A stretch of 64,000 nucleotides of DNA, from positions 45,246,936 through 45,310,935 of the forward strand of contig NC_065879.2 in assembly GCF_932274485.2 (NCBI RefSeq), read 5' to 3'. The notes under the pieces were generated by a model. That model was not told where the DNA came from. It searched no databases and saw only the letters and a program-made list of their open reading frames with translations. Source of the DNA: Patella vulgata (lineage: Eukaryota; Mollusca; Gastropoda; Patellidae). Numbering within the stretch: position 1 is the stretch's first letter; each line of letters begins with the position of its first letter. Below, piece by piece: positions 1-11,934 of this stretch. A program made the translations under genes and the position numbers.

Positions 1-829
1 CACCTTTAAAGACATAGTGGATTATGGTGTACATGTAGCATGTAGTAGTCTGAATGGAAATGAGTGGATTTTAAACCCCATTACTTGGTCCATCCCCTTG
101 TTGTCTGGCATTAATAAAATTACTAGTAGAGTTTCAGTTTAACATTTACGCTGTACAGGGCCCGCTAAAATAATTGTATCCTTGTTTTAATTAAATCAAA
201 AATGTCCAGCGCAATACATGTTTTGGAGCATGTCCTAGAAAAAGAACTCAATCTGATTGGGTTAGACTGATCATTATATAAGCACTTTCAATTATTTGTT
301 TCTGAAAAGAAAAGTTTGTCTTGAAAAATATTCAGATTGCATTGTGTCTGAATTGATATTGTTGCTAGTACATTTGTACCTGCAGAATTCTACATAAAAT
401 GTGACTTGAGGAAATGTTGTATAAGATCAGATACAAAAAAAAACCAATGAAAATTTGAGAATCACAGATAAAATAATGGAAAAGATGGCATGAAAGTTGC
501 GGAATGTGTTTACGATTTCGGATGTTTTCTAGAAGAAATGCCAAAGAATAAATCTCTGGTAATAATCACAGGGGGGTTACAATAATATACCTGAAACCCA
601 ATCTGTTGATTAAAGGTGAGAAATTCACCTTTAAGTAGGGAGTGGGCATACCAGAAGTTTCTAGAACAGTATACACAAAAAACATCAGAAAATATTTAGT
701 TAGCATTGTTGTTGGCTTCAGGGATGGAGTCTTGTGCATAATACTAAACTTAGGGATTAGTTTGGAAAAGTAATGTTTATATTATCCCAATTCATGAATT
801 CTATTAGAAATCAGAGATAGCAAAAATGT
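1..829. other. AT-rich sequence, nothing recognised
   Basis: No exon, repeat or RNA gene could be supported here. Confidence 0.5.
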
Positions 830-1221
830 CTTTGTAAACAGGCAAGCTAAATCTGCATATTGCAGGGTTTCTTTGGGCCTTAAATGTTATATAAATTATT
901 GATTAGACATTTATTAACATGACAGGACCATAATCAACTCTCGATGCTATCGAATGCCTCCAATTTTAAGTAGATTAGAACGGTTCAGCCATTGAATGAT
1001 TTACGGTAATTTAAAAATGAAGAAGCGAGGCTAAGACTCGAATGACCAGTACGATAGTTACGATCAATGCACACATCTTGTCAAAACTACAGCCATTTAT
1101 AACTATTGTCAAAATAAAGTAATTAAATAAATTTGAATGAAATTTTCAATATATTCATTTTGCATTATCTATTTTTGATATTTTATAGCGCGAGCGACTA
1201 CCTCTTTATCTAAATCTTTAA
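830..1221 (+). mobile_element. ~395-bp MITE (family M1), copy 1
   Basis: Diverged copy of a repeat found also at 6746-8560 (interrupted), 42139-42539 and 56425-56821. Shared landmarks are GCTAAATCTGC near the start, ACCATAATCAACTCTCGATG in the middle and TTATCTAAATCTT at the end. Family ends are imperfect inverted repeats (TTAAA...ATTATGCAAGA against TTAAAGATGCATTATGTAAGA). No coding capacity. Confidence 0.7.
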
Positions 1222-1382
1222 GCTGAAAAGATAAAGGAAAGAAAAACTTTTAACTATGGATTGGATATATTGTTGCAGTTTGAAATTGTATTGTTAGTTT
1301 TAACATGTCATGACTTTTCTTTCCCTGTACATGTACTTTATGACACGGAAGAACAACACACTATCCAGCCAGATGTTTCTTA

Positions 1383-1545
1383 TTGCATGTGTCACACTCT
1401 GGAGCAGATTGTGAAATGGCCCACTGCATGTGTCTCACTGTAGTAGATAGTGAAATGTCTCACTGCATCTGTCACACTCTAGAGCAGATTGCGGAATGTC
1501 TCACTGCATGTGTATCAATAATCACTCAAGAGCAGATGGTCAAAT
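1383..1545 (+). repeat. Short minisatellite, ~41-bp period
   Basis: GCATGTGT/GCATCTGT-CACTCTRGAGCAGATTG units start near 1385, 1426, 1464 and 1506, giving about four diverged copies. Nothing suggests coding. Confidence 0.6.
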
Positions 1546-1748
1546 GTCCTGATTACACTATTTTGCCTTATTACACTATTTTGCCTATACCGTTTTTTTA
1601 GGACTTCGAATTTTGTCTAATGGTTTGGATTGTTCGTACTTTGTTTTATTTTATCACTGATACACATTCAAGGCAAATATAAACTTTCAAACAATACAGA
1701 ATAATAATATAGTCCTACCCAAAATTATTAAAATCAAAAACTGTTTTT

Positions 1749-2719
1749 GTCCCCCGCCTTTCGAAGAAAGCAGGGGACTATTAAAATGGGTTCGTCCGTC
1801 TGTCTGTCCGTCTGTCTGTCCGTCACACTTTTTGGGACACAATAACTCTCTTCCTAATTGAGCTAGAATGTTCAAACTTGGTGTATGTGTTTATTAGGTC
1901 AATGCCTTGATGGAGTTCGAAGATGAGCATTTTCCGCTTAGGGTAAGCAGAGATAAGCAATTTGATTGGTTGATGCTTTGGGACACGATAACTCTCTTCC
2001 TAATTGGGCTAGAATGTTCAAACTTGGTGTATGTGTTGATTAGGTCAATGCCTTGATGGAGTTCGAAGATGAGCATTTTCCGCTTAGGGTAAGCAGAGAT
2101 AAGCAATTTGATTGGTTGATGCTTTGGGACACGATAACTTTTAATTGAGCTAGAATGTTCAAACTTGGTGTATGTGTTTATTAGGTCAATGCCTTGATGG
2201 AGTTCGAAGATGAGCATTTTCCGCTTAGGGTAATCAGAGATAAGCAATTTGATTGGTTGATACTTTGGGGCACGATAACTCTCTTCCTAATTGAGCTAGA
2301 ATGTTCAAACTTGGTGTATGTGTTGATTAGGTCAATGCCTTGATGGAGTTCGAAGATGAGCATTTTCTGCTTAGGGTAAGCAGAGATAAGCAATTTGATT
2401 GGTTGATGCTTTGGGACACGATAACTTTAGTTCTAATTAAGTGAGATTGATGAAACTTGGTGTATAGTTTCATTACAGTAATACCTTGACTAAGTTTGAT
2501 AATGAGCATTTTCTGCTCAGGGTAAGCAGAGCGATACGCAATTTGATTGGTCGAGACTTTGGAAAACAATAACTCTCCTACTTTGATTGTTAGACTATAA
2601 GTAAAGATATACTGTTTGATTGTTCAATACTTTGTAAAAGATAATTTGTGATAAATTTATATGTGTCCTCTAATTACTTTCCTATTTCGGCGGGGGACAT
2701 CAACCTCACTGTTGGCTTG
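1749..2719 (+). mobile_element. Tandem-repeat element TRE-D
   Basis: Begins with a hairpin, GTCCCCCGCCTTTCG...AAGCAGGGGAC, followed by a GTCCGTCTGTCT stretch. About five monomers of ~146 bp come next (landmark GGGACACGATAACTC at 1833, 1980, 2126, 2267 and 2413). It closes with GGCGGGGGACATCAACC, which complements the start. The plan is the same as in TRE-A/B/C although the sequence is different. No protein recognised. Confidence 0.75.
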
Positions 2720-4035
2720 TTTTCTATAGTTTGGTACTTAAGCTAGCTGCATCTTTAATAAATTCCAGGGAATAAAAAAAAAAAATCATTAGAATATTAA
2801 TGTTGGAATCTTAATTATAAAAATTGGATTGAAATAGTAGAAATATTCAGTAGTAAGTATAAGATAAGTTGTGGATTATACAATGTACTGTTAGTGTTAT
2901 TCTTTTGACAAAAATAACTTATGTCTTCACATAGGCTGTATATTTAGACCTATAATTCTAAAGTGGACAAGACTCTGTTTTAACCTAGATAAAAGATTTT
3001 TAACACCAATAATCATTAAGCTACTATAGCATGGCATCATTACCACGTAATTAGTTACTTAGTATACTTGATTAGTATTGATCCAATTATAATATTCTAT
3101 GCTAAAATCCAGTATAGATTTTCAGATTTGATCAGATCTGATCTGACCATATATAGTTTAAGACCGTATGGTTCTAAATTCATGGCCATCTTTTGATTTT
3201 AAGCCACCATTCAGTTTCTCTAGATACATGTACTGGTATTTCAATTCTATCCACGGTTTTCATCAGCCCTGATGGAGCAGAAAAGTAGCACATTAAATTT
3301 CATTTCAGTTCTATTCAGGAACCGCGACATCAAGATGGCATCTATGACCTAACCCTAACCTATTTATTGTGTTTTAATGGATTGAATTACTGTCTGTAAC
3401 TCTTAAGTCCATATTTTGATAAAATAACTGGTGGCCATCTGATACATTGGGGTTTACTATACAGACCTATATATATAATTATAAGAAGATTTATTATATG
3501 TAAGATTAATTAGGAATTTTACTACACCTTGAGACATTGTCAATCAGAATCAACCTCAATCAACCGTCTAATTAATTGATATTGGAATCACGAAACCTGA
3601 TGATTTATGGAAGAAAAAATAAGGTGAGTTGTATTATAGAATTGATTGACTGACGGTTGAATGGCGTGATTCCTCTCCTTAATGACAAATGATTGAAAGG
3701 TTATTGGCATGGTGACAAAAGTTTGTGGGCCAAATATTTCTGATTCAAAACATAAGTTCTATGTGTATGTATATTAAAAAGGTATTTGGCTGGTGAAGTG
3801 TGACTTAAACACAATGGTTAGCAATATTGATTTTTGATTGGATGGTGTTTGTAAACATTAAACTGCTTTATGCTTCGATACTGTGGTATAGCCAGGTATC
3901 CAGCCAATTTTACATGAGATAAAAGTACCGTACATGTACGAATAATTTGTTATAACACTGTCACGAAAGGCTGTTTCAAGAGTACAAAAAGAACATCAGC
4001 GGATGCAAGATTTTGAACGTTCTGAAATATTTTGA
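2720..4035. other. Non-coding stretch with small repeat fragments
   Basis: Only a short 3' SINE-1 fragment at about 3266-3308 (AGCAGAAAAGTAGCA...CATTTCAGT) was recognised. The rest shows nothing I can name. Confidence 0.45.
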
Positions 4036-4049
4036 TTGGATAGCTAACT

Positions 4050-4350
4050 TTTCAACAACCAATCGAATTTAATCAATCTGATTAAAATACAGATCTATAC
4101 TTTGTTTCGATGGCCTTTACTACATGAAGATCTGACCTGTTGTAGTGGGATGTCGTGTCAGGGGTCATACGAGTGGCTTTTGACCCTATGAGGTCAGACA
4201 TTGATTAATCAATTAACGTTGACATTTCTAGTGGTTTACTCACAGTTCCGTGCACAACACGCTAAGAACTCGCTGTAACAGACCGTTTCATTTGCTGATT
4301 CCTCACGTTAACCAGAAAGTCTATTATATAACAACTCTTCGAGATCCTAG
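4050..4350 (+). repeat. Unclassified dispersed repeat E, copy 1
   Basis: Matches the reverse complement of about 30740-31065 over most of its length: ATCTGATTAAAATACA, TTCGATGGCC, TATGACC/GGGTCATACGAG, CAACTCTTC-AGATCCTAG. A shorter direct copy is at 48836-48950. Ends undefined. Confidence 0.6.
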
Positions 4351-4602
4351 TGTTGTGAAGACAAGTAAAACAAAGTTTTGAATTATAAAAAAATGAAATG
4401 ATTGAAATTAAAGAATCCAAACAAGAATAACTATATAAACTTAATTAGGTTTGAATTGGACCTCCAAAATGTTTTGTCTTTTGAACTTCATCATTAGAAG
4501 CCTTTTTTTTGCTGTGACACAAGCAATAAATATATATTTTGACATTTCTTGTTAGAAAGTCACTTCAAACCAAAAAATTGTGTGAGTTGGAGTCAATCCT
4601 GC

Positions 4603-5075
4603 TTTTTATACGCTCACATTGAAATGAGGTCATATATTGTCCTGTGAGATGCAGAAGCCAATTGATATTTAACGATTTCCGATAATTACTACGAGAGTTA
4701 TGGCTCTTGATCCCTTTGAAATATCTTGTGGACACTCAAAGAGGTTGAAGTTAATATCCAGTTGACTTAAAGTTATACACAGTTTATGAGACGAAGAAGC
4801 CTATAGATTTTCAACGATATCCGGAAATTACTACCAGAGTTATGGCCCTTGATGACTTTGAAAAATCTTGCGGATGCGTTACAGGCCCAAGTAATCATTC
4901 GATTGACTTTAGATTGATATATACCAGTTAAAGTTTTGAGACAAATAAGTATATTGATTTTCAATGATTTTTGATAACTTGAATATCGGCTAAATCCATG
5001 ATGTTTAAATGTTTTGTATACTAAACATTACATGGGGCAGAACTAGAAACCAAACAAATTCTTATGAAATATAAA
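4603..5075 (+). mobile_element. TRE-A, diverged, 3' end lost
   Basis: Starts TTTTTATACGCTCACATTGAAATG and carries two to three diverged 150-bp A-type monomers (GAGACGAAGAAGCCTAT...AGAGTTATGGCCCTTGAT), then the A-type 3' segment up to ACATGGGGCAGAACT. The final GGGCGTATG...GGCAACC part is absent. Confidence 0.7.
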
Positions 5076-5573
5076 TGAAGTGAAATTCCAGGTAAAATAA
5101 TTTGTGCCATGATTTATTCACTAAAAATGGAAAAAGAGATTTTTTTTTGTAGGAAGGTTTTGGTTGTATGTGAATGTATTTACAAATCTGAAACATGCTG
5201 ATCTAATAGTATAAACAGTGAGTTTTTAACAAACAGGAAATGTGAAAGTTGTTTTGGATGTTGCTTTATTAAATGTCACCACATCCTAAAAACTGCATGT
5301 TGCAATTAACCTTTCTACATTTATGTAAACCTTTAGGCTACATGTACGTATATCCTTAGTGAGAAAATACATCACAAATACTTGTAGATTAGCACAAAAG
5401 TAACAATAATAACTAATAGGTCCACATGTACGGAAGTTTCTTTACAAATACTTGCCTATTTTTGGGTGTAGAAAACAAAAAATTAAAACCAGCTATAACA
5501 TGTATGTCCTTGATCAAAATGTTAAAGTAGAAATATGTTATGCAATTTGGAATAATTTTTCGTCATTGACTTA

Positions 5574-6428
5574 TTTTTATACGCCCACATTGAAATGTGG
5601 TCGTATATTGTCGTCGCCCCCGTCCGTCCGTCCGGCGTCCACAATTAAAGTTAATATCCGATTGACTTTAAATTTATATGCAGTGTTTAAGGCCATGAGA
5701 CGAAGAAGCCTATTGATTTTCAGCGATTTCCGATAATTACTGCCAGAGTTATGGCCCTTGATCACTTCAAAAAATCTTGTGGACGCTCTAGAGGCTAAAG
5801 TTAATATCCGATTGACTTTAAATTTATACAGAGTGTTTAAGGTCATGAGACGAAGAAGTCTATTCATTTTCAGTGATTTTCGATAATTTCTGCCAGAGTT
5901 ATGGCCCTTGATCACTTCGAAAAACCTTGTGGTTGCTCTAAAGGCTAAAGTTAATCTCATTGACTTTAAATTTATACACAGTGTTTGAGGTCACGAGGCG
6001 AAGAATCCTATTGATTTTCAAAGATTTCTGATAATTACTGCCAAAGTTATGGCCCTTGATCACTTTGAAAAATCTTGTGGACGCCCTAGAGGCCAAAGTT
6101 AATATCCGATTGACTTCAGATTGATACACAGAGTTTAAGATCTTGAGGCGAACAAGTATATTGATTTTCAATGAATTTCTATGACTTGGAAGAGCTAAAT
6201 CCATGATACAGTATTAAAAGTTTTGTATACAAAACGTTAGCATGGGGCAGAACTTTATAAAAACCAAACAAATTCTAATGGTTGTCTGAGTTGTTGCTCT
6301 TAATCAGATTTTAGTGTATTATAAATGTTTCATTACTGAAAAAAGTAAAAATATGCGACAACTCTTGTTGACTGCCCGGACGATTTAGCTGCTGTGGGCG
6401 TATGTTTCGTTGCCTGGCAACCTATCTT
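5574..6428 (+). mobile_element. TRE-A, full length
   Basis: Starts TTTTTATACGCCCACATTG, then a CCGTCCGTCCGTCC stretch, then monomers of almost exactly 150 bp (GTTAATATCCGATTGAC at 5650, 5800 and about 6098; diverged at 5950). A unique 3' part ends GTGGGCGTATGTTTCG, the hairpin GTTGCCTGGCAAC and CTATCTT. The monomer length is a multiple of three, so minus-strand reading frames repeat every 50 codons; this looks like an artefact of the array, not a protein. Confidence 0.85.
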
Positions 6429-6591
6429 TAATTATATTGATAATTTATTAAGAACAGTACAGCAAAATTTTGTTAGACATACTTCTTACCTATTATCCAT
6501 TTAGAAATTCTGTTTAAGCGCTGTTGCACACAACCATCTCAAATAACTGTCAATACATGTATCTTCAGAAGATTTTGGTTGTCAACTAATT

Positions 6592-6676
6592 AAAAACATG
6601 CATTATGCAAGAGCTAAATCTGCCTATGGCAGGTCTTTCTTTAGGCCAGAAATGTTATATAAATTATGAAACGAAA
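6592..6676 (+). mobile_element. MITE M1, 5' fragment
   Basis: CATTATGCAAGAGCTAAATC followed by GGCAGGTCTTTCTTTAGGCC and TGTTATATAAATTAT, matching the first ~80 bp of the full copies. Breaks off there. Confidence 0.65.
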
Positions 6677-6841
6677 TAGGATCTGTGTTTTAACCATATT
6701 GACCCTGACATGATTAGTTTCAATATTCAATGACAAAATTACTACTTTAAAGGAGCATTATTCAAGAGGTAAATTTGCCTATTGCACGTCTTTATTAGTT
6801 AGACATTTCGTGGGCTGGGGATTAACTGGTTCTATGTCCAC

Positions 6842-7898
6842 TTTTTATACGCCCACATTTTCATGTGGACGTATATTGTCGTCGGGGGATCACGTGGCTA
6901 CGTGGGTAAGACGCTGATTCGCTAGCCTGGAGGTCGGGTGTTCGATCCCTGCATTGGCCGAGAAAGTTCATCCAGATTTTCCGGCGTGGTTCCCCCTTGT
7001 CAGTGATGCAGGACGGAGGGCCTGACAAGGACAGCTGTCTAGTCCTTCGGATGAGATGAAAAACCGAGGTCCCGTGTATACATTGGAATGCACGTAAAAG
7101 ATCCCTTGGCAGTTGGAATTCGATATAAGAGTAGGCGATAGTGCCGCTGCCCGGGCAAAATTTCCTTCATAGCACACTGTATGGCGTATGCCCGTCTTCA
7201 TTAGCCAAGCATAGGAGCAGAACAGTAGAACGTTAAACCCCATTTCATTTCATATTGTCGTCGTCCCTGTCCGGCCGGCCGTCTGTCCACAATTTGTTTG
7301 TGGACACTCTACAGGTCATAATTCTTATCCGATTTTGACGAAACTTGAAATATAGGTTTATCTCCAAAAGATCTTGGCTGCTTTCGATATTGGCATGTAT
7401 CGGATCGAAACTTCATGGATTATGGCCCCTGTTTGTACGAAAAATCACGTTTTAGCTTGTGGACCCTATAGAGGTCACAATTTATATCCGATTTTGTTGA
7501 AACTTGAAATGTAAGTTTATAACCCAAAGATCTCGGTTCCTTTCGATTTTCGCGCATATCGGACCATAACTTCCTGAATTATGGCCCCTGATTGTACGAA
7601 AAATAGCATTTTTAGCTTGTGGACCCTATAGAGGGCATCATTTTTATCCGATTAAAAAAAACGTATTATTATATCACCGTTACACCCTAAGGTGTAAATC
7701 GTGAAAATCGACTCAAAACTGACAGACAAAAATGGCCGACCTTCTTGAAATGCATGTTTACACCCCCAAGATCTTGGTTCCTGATCGTACCTTCCTGAAT
7801 TGGGACCCTTGATGTTACGAAAAATCGCTTTTTGTTTAGCTTGTTCTCTATCCATCTCTTGAAAAATGTGGACGTATCCTGCATGGCAGCCGCTGGTT
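6842..7898 (+). mobile_element. TRE-C, interrupted by a SINE
   Basis: Starts TTTTTATACGCCCACATTTTC with a self-complementary ATACGCCCACAT...ATGTGGACGTAT. It carries C-type monomers (GTGGACCCTATAGAGG, TTGTTGAAACTTGAAATGTA, ATTATGGCCCCTGATTGTAC) and ends GACGTATCCTGCATGGCAGC plus CGCTGGTT. The SINE at 6884-7251 splits its 5' end. Confidence 0.8.
6884..7251 (+). mobile_element. SINE-1, tRNA-headed, with perfect target-site duplication
   Basis: Flanked by perfect 11-bp duplications ATATTGTCGTC (6873-6883 and 7252-7262). The head has an A box (TGGCTACGTGGG) and a B box (GTGTTCGATCCC). The body is shared with copies at 22097, 43438, 17140 and 31375. The 3' end is CGTTAAACCCCATTTC plus a CATTT tail. 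About 368 bp; RNA polymerase III transcription is inferred from the boxes. Confidence 0.9.
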
Positions 7899-8560
7899 AC
7901 CAAATTTTCACAGTTGTTGAAACTATCAATATAAGAAGCTAGCAGAGTGTGTGGTGTTTCTTGATGCAGTGTGATTCAATTTGGTCCAACTGAAATACGA
8001 TAAATGGAGATAGGTCTTTGTGGTTTACAAAATGTATTGAATTTGTCAGGAACATGGAGATCATAGAACTTTGTGCCCCAAGAAGGTCAGGATCACATAG
8101 TTGTAAATGAGGTGTTTTGCATAAATCTCATAAAATTCTAATAAATGTCACGACTTCTCATGACGAAAAAAACGTTTTTGGCTCCATTTCATGCCAATTG
8201 GCGACAATTCTGAAAGAAAACAGAAGTAAAAAGGCAAAATGAGACATAGAACCAGTTAATCCTCAGCCCACGAGTTATTAACTTACCAAGACCATAATCA
8301 ACTCTCGATGCCATCGGATACTCTAGATTTTCAACAGATTTAAATACGTTTTGCAGTTAATGATTTAATTTGAAAATGGATGATCAAGACTTTGTTTATT
8401 ACCGTAACAACGGTAGCAATGACAATTGTGACTACACTGTTCTGTAATCTATGATAACTCCGCTCAGATGAAGTAATTTTACTTTTCATTATCTATTTTT
8501 TATAACTGTTATAGCGAGAACTGTCAGCTCTTATCTAAATATTACATAATCCATCTTTAA

Positions 8561-9005
8561 TATAACAGATATGTCATACAGACTTCTTTTCATAAAAGAT
8601 GGAAGTTTGGAGATTAGATTTACACTGCAGATGTAGCAGATTATACACCTATCGGTTTAAAAATAGATGCCAACTCTTGTCTAGAGATTTTTGTCTCAAA
8701 TCCAATGGTTTATATACAACAACAGCGATTGTTTTTTTAATCATTGCAATATATGCATTTGTGCACTAATGGTTAACTGCTTCAGGGTTTCTTCTGCATT
8801 ATAAGAAGTCATTTTCTAGAGGGATATTTCACAATAAGATCTATAGATAGTGTGTTAATTAGCTAGTATAAATAATTAGACCCTGGTTTTTATGAAAGAT
8901 GGTCATCAGATATATTCAATATTCATTCTGTTATAAATGTAGCTATAGATTATTTTTGTAAGAGTACGTTTTAATGTATATCACTGCTGGCCATCTTGTT
9001 CGCAT
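8561..9005. other. AT-rich sequence, nothing recognised
   Basis: No exon or repeat could be supported. Confidence 0.45.
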
Positions 9006-9009
9006 TCTT

Positions 9010-9216
9010 GTTAGCACCGTCATTGAGTTAAGTTGCATGGTTCCAATCCCACACTTGTTTGTGACAAGGAGTAGGGTGACCTGTCCGTATTCATGTGTTT
9101 TCTCCGGGTCCTCCAGTTCCTCCCATTGCTAAAGACTCTTACGCACAAGAAAACTATTGAAATATAATTAACCCATGTTGGTCCAGAAATGACCTAGTTG
9201 TGTGAAGTGCACAATA
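9010..9216 (+). mobile_element. SINE-2, head lost
   Basis: GTCATTGAGTTAAGTTGCAT, CCTCCAGTTCCTCCCATTGC, TAAAGACTC and GAAATGACCTAGTTGTGTG match the SINE-2 copy at 11669-11931. The A-box part is missing. Confidence 0.65.
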
Positions 9217-11660
9217 GAGACTACAAAGATATTTTCCAGATTGCTATGGATTGTCATTCTCACTTCTATAAAGGGGCCCATTCAGTATTGAATGTTAACA
9301 TAATATTTTTCTGTAAAATCTCCAGCGTTATGCTTCTTAGTCACTGTACTGATGCCTTTCCAAATTCCTATTGTCTATTGAAATGAGGATTCATGTTAAT
9401 TTTCAGTTAATTTCTAGTATTATAGTATACTAAGTGGGTTATTCCCAATACAGGCTTTAGTATATGATATTCTGTGATATGATCTTTTATGAATTGTTTA
9501 GCTCATGTTAGCCACCAAGATGCTGGTGGGCGTGTTCTACCCAACTTAAGATATTTAATTTTGTGCCAGACGTTTAGTGAAAAGATGTATTTAAAAACAC
9601 ATTTAAGAAAGATAAATTTGTACTGGTCAGAGGATTGTATGTGCTTTATTTCCAGTTGTGGTTGCTATCAGCTGGATTCTGGTATATTGCACTGTATGTA
9701 AATGTACTATATTGTGGTGTTGATTTTGCTGTGAGTGGCAGGTGACTTATTTCCTGCCGAAATGATGCAATAGTGTGTGCAATCAATACTATCTAATTCT
9801 TAATGTATGTATGTATATACACATACTGTATTTACGTGCCACATTGCATATTCTGGCGATGGTTCAGGTCCCTGTAATGCCTGTATGTGTAGCCTATTGT
9901 ATACTACATACTATGTGGGGTACAGCTTCCAAAGTTGTTTGCATTATGTTAAGTTTAAAGGATCTGATCGTCATTTGCATTTTTTTTGTGGACAAAATCT
10001 AGTTTTTTACAGCTTAATCCATTTTAGAATGAACTTAGATTGATTTAATGATTATTGAACACTTGATTAAGGAAACAAAACTAAAATGCAAATGGCAGAT
10101 AATCACCCATCTTGGATTCATTCCGATTGAAAAGAGGCCCTGTCAAAAGATTTTAGTGAAAATTATAGGTGGCGCTGGCTTATTTTTGACCAGGTCCTGT
10201 TTATATCATCTGCAGAGGATTCTGATTGCTTACAAATTTTAAGACCATCTTATTTGTAAATACTGAACTAATTGTCTCCCGCCTTTCTTTTCCAGAATTA
10301 TTCTCATTGGAAATTTTTACTTGATGTCTCTTGTAATTTTTCACGTCTCGCGAGAGTTCTACTTAACATTTCAGTTAAATTAACCAATGACATATAGGTG
10401 CCATCTGTTTTTAGCAACATATTCATCAGAATTTTATTACCATTTGCAGTCACATTATACACAATCGAATACACCAAATAAATGTTCACACTAACAGCAT
10501 GTTGGCGATCGGAACGTAAGTCTTTCACACTCTTTTGAAAAAAAAAAATACATATGTCCATGATTTACAAGTAAAAATAGTGATTTTCAATTTAAAGGCG
10601 AGGGAGAAAAAACACCCCTCATTTAAGGACTCCTGTTTCTATAAGAGATACCAACAGGTACACGGAACCTCCTTTTTTGTCCAATTCAAATGACTAGATG
10701 CTGATGTCCTGCACCACTGACAAGGAGAAACTACAACAAAAAATTCATGAGTCCGGAGAATCATACATGTAGCTAGTTACAGACATTGATACTGGTATGA
10801 AATAATGGTAGTTTATCAAGATAATAAATATTTGTTCAGCATGTTTCTTGTTAATACGATATTGATATACATCAGATAATTCTTCACATTATTTTTTATC
10901 TTTATTGTTTTTTGTTGATAAAAACAAGGAAATGTGATCACAAACACATATTTTGGCAGTAGTTCCTGAGAAATTTGTGACAGAATTGGCATGTCTGTAT
11001 TGATAGTGGAAAGTTCCTGCTAGTCTGTTATTGTCTTCTATTATGTCAGTTATCCTGGTAGTTTTCATTCCTCCTGATATGGAATAACATCATCTTGATA
11101 TTGACCTTGACCTTGACTGTTAATGAAGCCAGCAATGTTTAAGATAGAATGATGTGTAGTATAAAGTGTGGGAGAAGAATGTGTTCCATGATAATCTATG
11201 AACTTTGATCTTTGACCTCACATGTTCTATTTCTGTAATACTGTGTGTAATATATACATTGATAGAGATAAAAAAATGTTATTGATGTGAAAAGATCAGA
11301 GAAATGGCATTTCAGTCATTAAATGCATAATGATAAACCTTTATTCAATAAATAAAATTAATTCGTCCTCAGCAGTGGGAGGAAATGTGAGAACTCATAG
11401 TAAACCTGTGGTATGCCCAAGAAGTTATGTTGCAAAGCCTTGTTGCTTGTCATGAACAAGCCGGAGATCTAATCCACAACACGAGCATTAATAACAGATC
11501 TTTATATGATTTTAGTGGCTTGCTTTGTTAAATTTTCAAATGGGCTGTCAACTCGGATAGAGCCAATGTTAGTCATGATTTATATGGTTTCGTTAAAGAT
11601 GAAAAGGAAGAGTTCTTTGGTATATAAGCTGACACACATAAGCTTAATATCTCAAAACAA
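9217..11660. other. Non-coding stretch
   Basis: Contains a short TATG/TATA-rich run near 9800 and a possible small inverted-repeat element at about 10275-10612 (TGTCTCCCGCCTTT against AAAGGCGAGGGAGAA). No exon was found. Confidence 0.4.
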
Positions 11661-11668
11661 AAAGGGGG

Positions 11669-11931
11669 TTAGATGGCCGAATGGTTGGTGCGTGCACTTT
11701 GCATCATAAGGTCTGTCATTGAGTCAACCGGCGTGGTTTCGATTCCCGGGTTGTACATGACAAGTAGTATGGTTGCCTGTCAAACCTCAGTGTTTTTTCT
11801 CCAGGTCCTCTGGTTTCTTCCCACTGCTAAAGACCACTCACAAACAAATTATTGAATTAAAATTGAACAAAATGTTAGTCCCGAAATGACCTGGTTTGTG
11901 TTGAGCTGTATTCTTAACTTAGTTTATATAA
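11669..11931 (+). mobile_element. SINE-2, most complete copy
   Basis: tRNA-like head with A box TGGCCGAATGGT and B box GGTTTCGATTCCC. The body has TCCAGGTCCTCTGGTTTCTT and CCCACTGCTAAAGACC; the tail has GTCCCGAAATGACCTGGTTT. Relatives lie at 9010, 32340 and 41385 and, inverted, at 35604, with a head fragment at 50313. Confidence 0.75.
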
Positions 11932-11934
11932 TGT

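Larger units (their letters stand above)
6808..8273. mobile_element. TIR element with 31-bp inverted repeats, itself filled by a TRE-C
   Basis: Bases 6808-6838 and 8243-8273 are inverted repeats with one mismatch (ends TCGTGGGCTGRGGATTAACT). Without the internal TRE-C it would be about 410 bp, so it is a small non-autonomous DNA transposon. The target-site duplication is unclear (2-3 bp at most). No family assigned. Confidence 0.75.
6746..8560 (+). mobile_element. MITE M1, copy 2, split by a large insertion
   Basis: Left part 6746-6807 (TTTAAAGGAGCATTATTCAAG to GTTAGACATT), right part 8274-8560 (GTTATTAACTTACC to CCATCTTTAA). The two halves join at the same point of the family sequence as in intact copies (AGACATT/TATTAAC). 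The inserted 1466 bp has its own 31-bp inverted repeats. Confidence 0.75.

Noticed and set aside
1894-2569. Overlapping minus-strand frames with repeated KMLIFELHQGIDLINTYTKFE
   Set aside because: Translation of the TRE-D tandem monomers; same argument as for TRE-A.
5577-6204. Long minus-strand frames with repeated FFEVIKGHNSG...YRKSLKINRLLRL peptides
   Set aside because: They arise because the TRE monomer is 150 bp, a multiple of three. The same peptides break in other copies, there is no start context, and divergence is not codon-like.
6890-6960. Possible tRNA gene (A and B boxes)
   Set aside because: The boxes belong to the SINE-1 head. The rest does not fold as a tRNA with a proper anticodon arm, and the body with the CATTT tail follows.
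6968-7243. 91-codon minus-strand frame
   Set aside because: Lies entirely in SINE-1. The similar frame at 22085-22378 is the same SINE in another copy.
11664-11755. Possible tRNA-Leu-like gene
   Set aside because: Part of SINE-2, present in several truncated copies.
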